NCBI GenBank assembly: GCA_964510575.1
Contig: CAZECN010000028.1
Location: 1-35,363 of the forward strand
Length of the DNA stretch: 35,363 bases
DNA from: CALKYB01 sp964510575
GTDB taxonomy: Bacteria; Bdellovibrionota_C; UBA2361; SZUA-149; CALKYB01
Direction of reading: 5' to 3'
Positions 7,151 through 14,242 of this stretch are shown one piece after another. A program made the position numbers and the translations under genes. Numbering within the stretch: position 1 is the first letter of the stretch; each line of letters begins with the position of its first letter. A model generated the notes under the pieces. It had not been told where the DNA came from. It searched no databases and saw only the letters and a program-made list of their open reading frames with translations.

Positions 7151-7366
7151 CTAAACACTCCCTAGCGACAATTCTCTGCCGCAACTTCAAGCTGGCCCAA
7201 GCTCAAAAACAATACACTAAAAACTACTTAGGGCCGGATACATACTTCAAGTGGAATAAACCTATGATTCCTGACAGATTGCTAACATAGGCCCTAGTGA
7301 GGGTCTATACCCATGTAAAGAATACTGCATTCCCATCATCATATTAAGCCCCGGTTTTAGTGCTAA

Positions 7367-7885
7367 TTATAATGGTCGGCAAACCATGCCCGGCTGGGTC
7401 AAACGGTGTTCTCCTTTCAGAACCAAGCACATTTTTCGACTTCCCGAACGTCTGGATCGAAACCTAAAACAACAAGCTGAAAATTGGCTGCTTGGGGAGC
7501 TCATCCCAACAAAGCTATCCTTAGATTCCTTTCTATCGCGAACCGGAGTATTTTCCGAGCTATCCGCGGTATAATTCAAACTATCACTAGCAAAGCTGGA
7601 GCCTTCAACTGTTGACGAGCTCTCAATCAAAGCTCCACTAAATTGCTGCTGAACTGTTACTCCACAACTGCTTGCGATTTTATGAACGGATTCTTCGCTT
7701 TGGCTAATGTTTGAACAGACAAAGCTATCTTCTAAGCTTAAACATTCTTTGTGTTCTGTTTGGCATGTAGAATAGTAATTGTTCAAGGCCTGATCCTCAG
7801 TAGCTCCACTAGCCGAACAGAGGCAAGTTGCACTTGTTCCCACGGGCAACAAAAGCCAAAAAACCAGTAGGCATAACCTGAACAT
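7367..7885 (-). CDS. Cys-rich secreted hypothetical protein, 172 aa
   Basis: No family recognised. A signal peptide (residues 1-19) is followed by a Ser/Thr-rich chain with cysteines at about 21, 23, 41, 48, 57 and 74, then a low-complexity Ser-rich region (85-135), and a basic tail with CC (138-139), Cys153 and Cys169. The even number of cysteines in the mature chain suggests disulfides. AAGG lies 6 bases before the ATG. The change in composition near residue 135 could reflect a genuine second domain or a frameshift; I cannot decide. It lies 157 bases downstream of the ABC-F gene on the same strand. Confidence 0.55.
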   Translation of the reverse strand: MFRLCLLVFWLLLPVGTSATCLCSASGATEDQALNNYYSTCQTEHKECLSLEDSFVCSNISQSEESVHKIASSCGVTVQQQFSGALIESSSTVEGSSFASDSLNYTADSSENTPVRDRKESKDSFVGMSSPSSQFSACCFRFRSRRSGSRKMCLVLKGEHRLTQPGMVCRPL

Positions 7886-7996
7886 AAAAAACCTTAAGTC
7901 CTTGGCCTTGGCTGAAGCATGTCTCAGCGAGGCCTCTGAAATTCAACACCCTTTAGAACGTTGTGATAGGAAGCAACAAAAGGGTGACATTGTTGA

Positions 7997-8035
7997 GCAT
8001 ATTGGTGGGCGAATTCGCCTTCTCCACCTATATGC
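7997..8035. repeat. Large hairpin just after the ABC-F gene
   Basis: GCATATTGGTGG (7997-8008) pairs with CCACCTATATGC (8024-8035) over 12 positions with one mismatch. The interior contains the perfect palindrome GGCGAATTCGCC (8008-8019). The structure begins 8 bases past the ABC-F stop on the minus strand. It has no T-run, so it may stabilise or end that transcript by another route, or be a dispersed palindromic element. Confidence 0.5.
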
Positions 8036-8042
8036 AAAAGAG

Positions 8043-9827
8043 CTAATCACTCAGCGAATCAATTTTTTCCATGGCTTGTTCTAGACTTATATAAAGTTCT
8101 TCGAGTTCAGACTTGGAGCTTTTTAACCGCCCTGATAGTTCTTGGGCCTCCTGGCCATAGCCGTCTTTTGTAGTCTCGATTAACTTTTCGGTGGTCTCCG
8201 AAATGAGTTTTTCTGTCTTCTCAATTTTTTTCTCTAGCTTTGAAAACTCCTTCTTAAGTTCCCGTAGTTCTTTGGCTGAACCCTTGTTGGGCTTCTTCGC
8301 AACACTTTTACTTTTAGTTTTTTGCTCAATAGCTAGCTCTTCATCAGCCCAGCCTACTCGCTCCAAAAAGTCCTCGTAACCACCTTCGAAGAACCTAACC
8401 TTGTCCCTGTCAAAGATAACTAAACGATTAACTAATCCTCTCAAAAACATTTCACTATGCGTAACCATTACTACTGCTCCAGGAAACTCACGCACTGCTT
8501 CAAAAAGAGCATCAGTCGAAAACATATCTAAATGGTTAGTAGGCTCATCCAAAAATAATATATTGGCAGGGGTTAAAATATTTTTGGCCAATAGAACTCT
8601 GCTTTTTTCTCCCCCCGACAGAACAGAAATTTTCTTGAGAGCATCATCTCCCTTAAACATCATTAGTCCAGCAGCACCCCTGGCTCGAGTGATGCTTTCA
8701 CAGTTGTCTAGACTCATCAGCTCTTGCTCTATGGTAGCTTTTTGATTGAGTCTCTCGACATTAGTCTGCCCAAAGTATGCACTCTCTAGTTTTGGCGCAG
8801 ATTGAAACTCACCACTAGTAGCCTGGAGCTCTCCAACCAAAAGGCGAAGTAGAGTTGTTTTTCCTTTTCCGTTTTTCCCGATTATTCCAATTCTATCCTT
8901 CGCACCTATTGTAAAAGAAAGGTCAGAAATCAGTGGCTGGTCTTCTTTCCAAGAGAAAGAAATATCTCTTACCTCCATCATTCTCTTTCCGGGAAAAGCA
9001 GTATGACTGAAGTTAAAGTCTAAAGTGTCGATTTCAGAAAGTTTATCGAGCTTGTCCATTTTCTCGAGTTCTTTAACACGAGACTGCACGGCTTTTGCTT
9101 TGGAAGCCTTCGCTCTGAAGGTATTAATAAACTTCTCTGTCTCTTTTATTTTTTTCTCTTGGTTTAATCGGCTTTTTTCATGGACTTCCTCTTCCATCGC
9201 TAACTGGGAATAATAGCCGGAAGTCGGGCCTGCAATTTTTCGAAAATCTTTACGGTGAATACCTAAGGTATGGCTAATCACTTTATTTAAAAAACCCTGG
9301 TCATGAGTGATCAAAATAAGTTCCCCTCTCCAGGCTAAAAGAAACTTTTCCAGCCAACGAAGAGATACGATATCCAGATAGTTTGTCGGCTCATCCAGCA
9401 GAAGCAAGTCAGGGTCGCTGGCTATTAATTTGGCAAGATTAAGACGAACCTGTAACCCACCAGATAGCTTTGCCGGCTCGGTATTTTTAAGTTGATCGTC
9501 AAAACCTAAACCCTCAAGAACTGCTTCCACCTTATGACCATCCGTCCATACAGCATCACCTTCAAGGGCTGTGAGAGCTTCCTCCAATGCGGTGGGTTCT
9601 GAAAAAACAAGTTTCTGAGAAAGGTGCCCAACTCGATAGCCACTTGGAAAACTAATCTGTCCGTCATCGGCTTCTTCAGCACCAGTGAGAAGCTTGAAAA
9701 AAGTGGACTTTCCCTCTCCATTCCTTCCAACAAGGCCAATTTTCTCTCCCGGGTTGATAGAAAAAGAAACTCCCTCAAAAAGGATCTGGCCTGCATAGCG
9801 CTTAGCTAGGTTTGATATTTGGATCAT
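8043..9827 (-). CDS. ABC-F family ATPase (Uup/YheS-like), 594 aa
   Basis: Two ABC ATPase domains on one chain without membrane segments, the ABC-F plan. Domain 1 has Walker A GRNGEGKS (34-41), signature LSGG (121-124) and Walker B LLLLDEPTNYLD (141-152). Domain 2 has GKNGKGKT (317-324), LSGGE (403-407) and ILFLDEPTNHLD (423-434). The charged helical linker (about 210-262, with KAKAVQSRVKELEKMDK) is the region that reaches the ribosomal P-site tRNA in this family. A Lys/Glu-rich coiled coil follows (about 519-594), as in Uup and YheS. Such proteins act on the ribosome in translation rescue. A GAAGGA ribosome binding site precedes the ATG. Which subfamily is not settled. Confidence 0.93.
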   Translation of the reverse strand: MIQISNLAKRYAGQILFEGVSFSINPGEKIGLVGRNGEGKSTFFKLLTGAEEADDGQISFPSGYRVGHLSQKLVFSEPTALEEALTALEGDAVWTDGHKVEAVLEGLGFDDQLKNTEPAKLSGGLQVRLNLAKLIASDPDLLLLDEPTNYLDIVSLRWLEKFLLAWRGELILITHDQGFLNKVISHTLGIHRKDFRKIAGPTSGYYSQLAMEEEVHEKSRLNQEKKIKETEKFINTFRAKASKAKAVQSRVKELEKMDKLDKLSEIDTLDFNFSHTAFPGKRMMEVRDISFSWKEDQPLISDLSFTIGAKDRIGIIGKNGKGKTTLLRLLVGELQATSGEFQSAPKLESAYFGQTNVERLNQKATIEQELMSLDNCESITRARGAAGLMMFKGDDALKKISVLSGGEKSRVLLAKNILTPANILFLDEPTNHLDMFSTDALFEAVREFPGAVVMVTHSEMFLRGLVNRLVIFDRDKVRFFEGGYEDFLERVGWADEELAIEQKTKSKSVAKKPNKGSAKELRELKKEFSKLEKKIEKTEKLISETTEKLIETTKDGYGQEAQELSGRLKSSKSELEELYISLEQAMEKIDSLSD

Positions 9828-9885
9828 TGTTCCTTCTCAATAAAAATCCAAGGGAGCTATATGAAATAAACTCCTTCACTAAATC

Positions 9886-9916
9886 AAAAAAAAGGCCTGC
9901 TTAGGCAGGCCTTTTT
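9886..9916 (-). terminator. Intrinsic terminator after beta-barrel gene
   Basis: AAAAAGGCCTGC (9889-9900) and GCAGGCCTTTTT (9905-9916) form a 12-bp stem with a four-base loop, with a T-run on the minus strand. It separates the 9969 gene from the ABC-F gene. The symmetry would also allow termination on the plus strand. Confidence 0.93.
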
Positions 9917-9968
9917 GGATACGAGGCTAAGTTTTTCTATACCAAAAAACTAGGTCTCTCAATAATTC

Positions 9969-10634
9969 TTAGGATAAAGGAAACTTAGCTCGAATCATGA
10001 ATCCTTCTTCACCAAGAATACCCAATTCACCATTGATAGAGAAAGTATTAAATCTATAGGCAGCGCCTCCTCTTAAACCAAGAATACTCTCTCTTTCCAC
10101 ATCAAAATCAAAGCCACCCACTTCAATCTCTCCTTCACTGATCGGGTAAAGGTCAACTCCACCGTAAATGACAAAGTTATTCTGAAGGGCATACCGAGCT
10201 ACTGCTCCAAGCTCAAGATCTACAATTGTACCCTCGGATCCATTTCCATAATCTTCATCGATAAATCTGGCACCACCTCGTGCTATGACCGAAAATCTAT
10301 CTTGACGGTAAACTACACCCTTAATTCCCGTTCCGACCACAAATCCAGTATCATCAGGGCCGCTATCAAGCTCAGCTTCAAGCGTGTAACCAAGCTCCAG
10401 ATAAATATCTAGAAACTCGTTCAGACCATAAACACCGCCAATCCCAAGAATAAAACGATCAACATCAGAATCTCCGCCTAGATCAGCTTCATATTCAATT
10501 TCCGCAATTGATAAAGTCGCAATTAAATCTAATTCACCTTTTAAGGCTTTGGTGTGAGGAGAAACAAGAAGCTGGGCACTGGCTGACGATGCAGCAAACA
10601 AGGTTAAAACTATTAAGAGACAGATTTTTTTCAT
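9969..10634 (-). CDS. Outer-membrane beta-barrel protein, 221 aa
   Basis: Signal peptide through about residue 20 (ASSASA). The rest is a series of amphipathic beta strands with acidic turns and Gly/Tyr/Phe, as in small OmpA/opacity-type barrels, ending in MIRAKFPLS. No periplasmic OmpA domain is present. The start is supported by GAGGAA 8 bases upstream of the ATG. It is probably transcribed alone, with a strong terminator after it. No substrate can be inferred. Confidence 0.8.
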   Translation of the reverse strand: MKKICLLIVLTLFAASSASAQLLVSPHTKALKGELDLIATLSIAEIEYEADLGGDSDVDRFILGIGGVYGLNEFLDIYLELGYTLEAELDSGPDDTGFVVGTGIKGVVYRQDRFSVIARGGARFIDEDYGNGSEGTIVDLELGAVARYALQNNFVIYGGVDLYPISEGEIEVGGFDFDVERESILGLRGGAAYRFNTFSINGELGILGEEGFMIRAKFPLS

Positions 10635-10781
10635 GCTGGATTCCTCACCGAAAAATTAATCGAAAACTTCCCTTTTGTTTGCTGCAGTAAACCTAACAAA
10701 CACGGCTGGTAGAGACCTTCCACAAGACTATTTCAAGTTCAATAACCTCTGTCTACGGAAATCTCTTAAACTCTAAGTTTG

Positions 10782-11639
10782 CTAAGCTAGCGGAGGCCTT
10801 AAACCCAAGCCACAATGAGAACAATAACGAGCTTCCTTATTCACTCTTTCCGACTCCTTACAACACTTCCCACGCCCACCATCGGGAAAATGAGAAGTCT
10901 CTCTAAACTGAGCTTTAGTCATCTCAGAGGTGACAATCCCCGTTGGCACAGCAATTATTCCATAACCTATAATCATGACAAACGACGCGATGCACTGACC
11001 GGGAACTGTTTGAGGCGTAATGTCTCCGTATCCAACAGTCGTTAAGGTAACAATGGCCCAGTAAATGCTTGTTGGGATACTAGTAAAACCATGCTTAGGG
11101 CCCTCGACTAGATACATTAAGCTACCAATAATAATCACCAGGGTAATTACCGTACCTATAAAGATTACGATTTTAGGGCCACTAGCTTTTAGAGCAGTAG
11201 TAAGAGTATTGGCGGCGCCCAAGAACTGGCCCATTTTCAATATTCTAAAAACACGCAATAAGCGAATTCCCCTTACGACACCCAAGGAATGAGTCCCCGT
11301 AAAGAAAAGACCTAAAAAAGATGGCAAGATGGACAATACATCGACCACTCCAAAAAAACTTCTGGCATACCGAAGCGGTCTATCTGTGCAATAGAGTCGA
11401 AGCAAATACTCAACGCTAAACACGAAAGTAATGACCCACTCGATTGCTCTCAAAGTGCCGCCATACTGGTTTTGTATTCCAGCAACACTTTCTAAAGATA
11501 TGGCAAGAATGCTAGCGAGAATTACTACTAGCAAAGCTAGGTCAAAGGCCTTACCTTCAAAACTTTCTGCTTCGAATATTACGGAGTAGAGGTAACGCCT
11601 CCGCCCTTCTTCTTTTGGTTTGTCTTCTGGTTCGGACAT
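10782..11639 (-). CDS. Voltage-gated K+ channel (six-helix type) with C-terminal zinc ribbon, 285 aa
   Basis: A six-transmembrane ion-transport protein of the Kv type. S4 carries regularly spaced arginines (R123, R126, R129, R132 in VVRGIRLLRVFRILK) and the pore loop contains the selectivity filter TVGYGD (201-206), so potassium selectivity is well supported. After S6 a cytosolic tail carries Cys259, Cys260, Cys273 and Cys276 (YCSHCG), a likely zinc ribbon. The first half is CC rather than CxxC. Similar channels with zinc-ribbon tails occur in other proteobacteria. Monocistronic, divergent from the bPH2 gene at 11936. Confidence 0.92.
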   Translation of the reverse strand: MSEPEDKPKEEGRRRYLYSVIFEAESFEGKAFDLALLVVILASILAISLESVAGIQNQYGGTLRAIEWVITFVFSVEYLLRLYCTDRPLRYARSFFGVVDVLSILPSFLGLFFTGTHSLGVVRGIRLLRVFRILKMGQFLGAANTLTTALKASGPKIVIFIGTVITLVIIIGSLMYLVEGPKHGFTSIPTSIYWAIVTLTTVGYGDITPQTVPGQCIASFVMIIGYGIIAVPTGIVTSEMTKAQFRETSHFPDGGRGKCCKESERVNKEARYCSHCGLGLRPPLA

Positions 11640-11816
11640 TAATAGTGCTTAGTGGCAAAATAAAAGTTTCTAGACCCAACAAATAACAGGAGCTTAAAGC
11701 TTCTGTCGCCCCCTAATTGTTAGCTCCCAGGGACTTAGTAAAGGCCAAGGAAAGGCTCGAAGCGGTTAGCAAGCTGTCTAAATATCTATATTTACTAGCA
11801 TATTCGACCCAGAGTG

Positions 11817-11857
11817 GTGTTAGGCTAAGGTTGTTTGAGTGTTAGGATAGTGTTAGG
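11817..11857. promoter_or_regulatory. GTGTTAGG direct repeats with 11-bp phasing
   Basis: GTGTTAGG occurs at 11817, 11839 and 11850, that is with spacings of 22 and 11 bases. The last two are part of a tandem GTGTTAGGATA. Helically phased direct repeats of about 7-8 bp on an 11-bp period are how OmpR/PhoB-type response regulators bind. They lie about 80-120 bases before the ATG of the bPH2 gene in a 296-base intergenic stretch with the divergent K+ channel. Nothing else was recognised in this gap. Confidence 0.5.
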
Positions 11858-11935
11858 ATAGGGGTGGCTCGGAAATTAGCTTCCGCATGTCGGTTTTTAG
11901 TTTGGTAATTATTAACCGATTAGAGGAGCTATTCA

Positions 11936-12892
11936 ATGCCAGTCAGACCAGGTGAACCCAATCACAATTCTATTAGCTCCAGTGGTAGCTCCCTTTTAAC
12001 TGAGAACGTGTCTAAAACACCTAGACAACAATCTCCCGACTCGGAAAACCCGTTTAGAAACAGAAGAAACAACACTACCTCCGGCAGAGTCCCATCTGGG
12101 GAGGAAAGCCGAAGTCGATTGAATAATCGAAAAAATAATCCTATTCGACGAAATATAAGAAATCAAAAGACAGTCTCTTCTGAACTTTCAATTGTACCTG
12201 AACATGATCGAACTCTTCCAGCAGAGACTCCATCTTCCAAACCTGTTCCTATTCAAGAATCAATAGATAAAATCTCCCAAACCGCAGGCTTGAATACTGC
12301 CCAACTCGATCCCGAGTATGACTATACTGTGTTAGTGCAGCCCGGTTGGATCGCTCAGTGGCCTAACTTTGGATTGTTTTTTGTTTCGGCCTTAACAATT
12401 CTCGCTATTTCGCTCAGATTTGAGGCCCTTTTAATCGACTTTAAACTTCCTTTAGTTGGTATTACAGTTGGCATACCCTACCTATTAGCCCTTCCTTTTT
12501 TCTTTATTGGCAAGGCTATTTTCAAGACATGTAACATTTACGCCACAATGGGAAACAAAAAGTTGGTTTATCATACCGGTTGCCTGACTGTTAATCATCG
12601 CAAGGTGGAAATGGAATCTGATGCAATGCAGGTCGTGCAAGTCACTCAGACTCCGATGGGGAAAATGTTAAACTACGGAACTATTTCAGTAGGTCGCTTC
12701 TCTAGAAAAAGCCTTGAGTTTGATATTCATGGGGTTTCTAATCCTCAAAAGGTTTTGAAGAAAATCAAAAGAAAAATCAAAATTGCAAGAGACCAAAAGT
12801 TTAAAATTAATGGTCCAAGCTCTGTAGTGTATGAGGGCGAATTTGATGATATGCTAGACGATGCCGAAAAGTACGGCTACCACGGCGAGTAA
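11936..12892 (+). CDS. Bacterial PH-domain (bPH2/YdbS-like) membrane protein, 318 aa
   Basis: The first 125 residues are disordered and rich in Ser, Asn, Arg and Pro. Then come a conserved VLVQPGWIAQWP segment, two transmembrane helices (about 142-160 and 171-192) and a bPH2 domain (about 200-285) with the typical pattern of a strand TNKKLVYHTG-like, the Q-V-Q-TPMGKMLNYGTISV core and a basic C-terminal helix. bPH2 proteins sit in the inner membrane; their function is mostly unknown. AGGAG precedes the ATG. The long disordered N-terminus is unusual for the family. Phased repeats upstream suggest two-component control. Confidence 0.8.
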   Translation: MPVRPGEPNHNSISSSGSSLLTENVSKTPRQQSPDSENPFRNRRNNTTSGRVPSGEESRSRLNNRKNNPIRRNIRNQKTVSSELSIVPEHDRTLPAETPSSKPVPIQESIDKISQTAGLNTAQLDPEYDYTVLVQPGWIAQWPNFGLFFVSALTILAISLRFEALLIDFKLPLVGITVGIPYLLALPFFFIGKAIFKTCNIYATMGNKKLVYHTGCLTVNHRKVEMESDAMQVVQVTQTPMGKMLNYGTISVGRFSRKSLEFDIHGVSNPQKVLKKIKRKIKIARDQKFKINGPSSVVYEGEFDDMLDDAEKYGYHGE

Positions 12893-12904
12893 GAGTAACC
12901 TAGC

Positions 12905-13189
12905 TTACTGTATCCAAGACAAACTCTCTTGAAGGCTTAAGATCATTGAGCCAATCGAGACTCCCTCAGGGGTGAAAACCACTGAAGCTTCAACTTCTTC
13001 TGCTAACGTATCGGCAGCGTCTGGAAAAGAGTCTCTAAGATCAATCTCAAGAACCTCGTCAGCTCCTAACATTTCTAGACTATCCCTTAGGTCTTGTTGG
13101 TCTTCTGATACTATTACAAGTCTATGGCCCTTTATTTCCGTAACTACGGGCTGGTCATCCAAGTAGGGTAAAAATAGCTTTTCGGTCAT
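12905..13189 (-). CDS. Small acidic hypothetical protein, 94 aa
   Basis: No family recognised. A soluble, strongly acidic protein without signal peptide or membrane segment; a mixed alpha/beta pattern with the central VIVSEDQQDLRDSLEML and ASVVFTPEGVSIGSMIL segments. A GGAGGA ribosome binding site close to the ATG makes the gene convincing. It is convergent with the bPH2 gene (12 bases between stops) and divergent from the 28-residue peptide gene. Confidence 0.65.
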   Translation of the reverse strand: MTEKLFLPYLDDQPVVTEIKGHRLVIVSEDQQDLRDSLEMLGADEVLEIDLRDSFPDAADTLAEEVEASVVFTPEGVSIGSMILSLQESLSWIQ

Positions 13190-13363
13190 TTCATTCCTCC
13201 GAAATAAACTTAATCACGGATCTGGGTCTACGCAACAACTTATTCCCTAGTATTTACAGATACTTACTCAGGTGAGTTTAGTCAGAGATAATCTGAAGCA
13301 TTCTAGGTTCTAAAGCCGATTAGTGGGTGTAAGGAGTATTTGGTTTTTGTATTGGAGAAAAAA

Positions 13364-13450
13364 ATGGCAGCTAAAGTTACACTTTTCGCTTTTATGTTCG
13401 CTCTAGGAATGATTCTTGGAAAGATCTCTCACCTCGGCACGTTTCTATAG
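13364..13450 (+). CDS. 28-residue putative membrane peptide
   Basis: A short frame reads MAAKVTLFAFMFALGMILGK followed by ISHLGTFL and TAG. It has GGAG 7 bases before the ATG, one basic residue before a 15-residue hydrophobic segment, and a polar end, the shape of a single-pass membrane peptide. The upstream gap with the divergent 94-aa gene (13190-13363) carries two short inverted repeats, ACTCA-GG-TGAGT (13266-13277) and TCAGA-GATAA-TCTGA (13282-13296), which may be regulatory. The stop codon falls on the outer arm of a nested inverted repeat. Function unknown; coding status inferred from the ribosome binding site and composition. Confidence 0.5.
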   Translation: MAAKVTLFAFMFALGMILGKISHLGTFL

Positions 13451-13505
13451 AGTAGGGTTATCCCGATAAGTTTCTCAATGGAAACTTATAGAAATTGCTA
13501 CTCTA
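13448..13505. repeat. Nested inverted repeat between convergent genes
   Basis: Outer arms TAGAGTAG (13448-13455) and CTACTCTA (13498-13505) enclose inner arms ATAAGTTTC (13466-13474) and GAAACTTAT (13481-13489) with a six-base loop. It starts on the stop codon of the 28-residue peptide and ends two bases before the stop of the Ala-rich gene. No T-run. It may close both transcripts or be a structured RNA. Confidence 0.6.
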
Positions 13506-13507
13506 GG

Positions 13508-14134
13508 TCAGGAGTAGCGAGAACGAGTCTTCGAAGGGATTAATTTATTTAACCCTGGAATAGCGAGTAGAAACCTTCCCCCAATTGGTAATACTGAGCT
13601 CGCTAGCTTACCCAACACCAATTTTAACAATCCTAAGACACCCCCAGTAGAAACCTTCGCAGACTTAACTGCAGTTCCACCTGCTTTAACAGCTGTTTCA
13701 GCTGTCTTTTCCAAAGCTGCTGCTGCCTGTTTCGCAGGAGTGACACCTGGCGCTAAGCTGGCTGCATTACTCAAGGCACTTACAACCGGGGTAGAAAGTT
13801 TATTCAAAGGTGAGCTGGCCCTAGCCACAGCTTTGGCAAGGTTAGAGTTGCCGAGACTTGTACTGCGAGTTGCAAGATCAGGCATGTTCAGCGCAGCTAT
13901 GCCTGCACTTTTAGTAGCAGCACCCACAACTCCACCGGTTTCTACACCCACTCTAGAGACATGGTGTTGAACCAAATCAGAGATATGATTAAACTTCATT
14001 CCACCAGCACGGGTGTTTGCTCCCGTTACAGGATCAAACCCAGAACTCCGACCAGCACTAGGAGGATTGGCGGCTGGCTTAGCGGCAGCCCCTTGGCTCG
14101 GTGCTCTTAAATGATCTGTTTTTTGAAAAGTCAC
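13508..14134 (-). CDS. Ala/Ser/Thr-rich hypothetical protein, 208 aa
   Basis: Not recognised. No signal peptide. The chain is Ala-rich, with a Pro/Gly/Ala N-terminal part (1-45), repeated Ala/Lys/Thr helices (about 60-155) and a hydrophobic amphipathic C-terminal stretch containing LGLLKLVLGKLASSVLPIGG, ending in a basic SKTRSRYS tail. This could be a membrane- or granule-associated protein. The frame is open from a TTG at 14152, but GAGGAG lies inside that extension, 10 bases before GTG 14134, so GTG is taken as the start. Convergent with the 28-residue peptide gene. Confidence 0.55.
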   Translation of the reverse strand: MTFQKTDHLRAPSQGAAAKPAANPPSAGRSSGFDPVTGANTRAGGMKFNHISDLVQHHVSRVGVETGGVVGAATKSAGIAALNMPDLATRSTSLGNSNLAKAVARASSPLNKLSTPVVSALSNAASLAPGVTPAKQAAAALEKTAETAVKAGGTAVKSAKVSTGGVLGLLKLVLGKLASSVLPIGGRFLLAIPGLNKLIPSKTRSRYS

Positions 14135-14216
14135 TAAAATAAATCTCCTCAATAGTATTATGAGAAGAAACTAAAAAAATGTGACTTAGAATGACTGTTC
14201 TGGTTTATGTGAATAG

Positions 14217-14240
14217 GATCGGGCTCTACCTGGCCCGATC
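14217..14240 (-). terminator. Hairpin after the SGNH hydrolase gene
   Basis: GATCGGGC (14217-14224) and GCCCGATC (14233-14240) form a perfect 8-bp stem two bases past the stop codon of the SGNH gene on the minus strand. There is no T-run, so it is a weak or factor-aided terminator, or a 3' stabilising hairpin. Confidence 0.5.
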
Positions 14241-14242
14241 TC

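Noticed and set aside
7902..8084. 60-codon plus-strand frame between the Cys-rich gene and the ABC-F gene
   Set aside because: TTG start without ribosome binding site, overlaps the ABC-F end and runs through the hairpin at 7997-8035.
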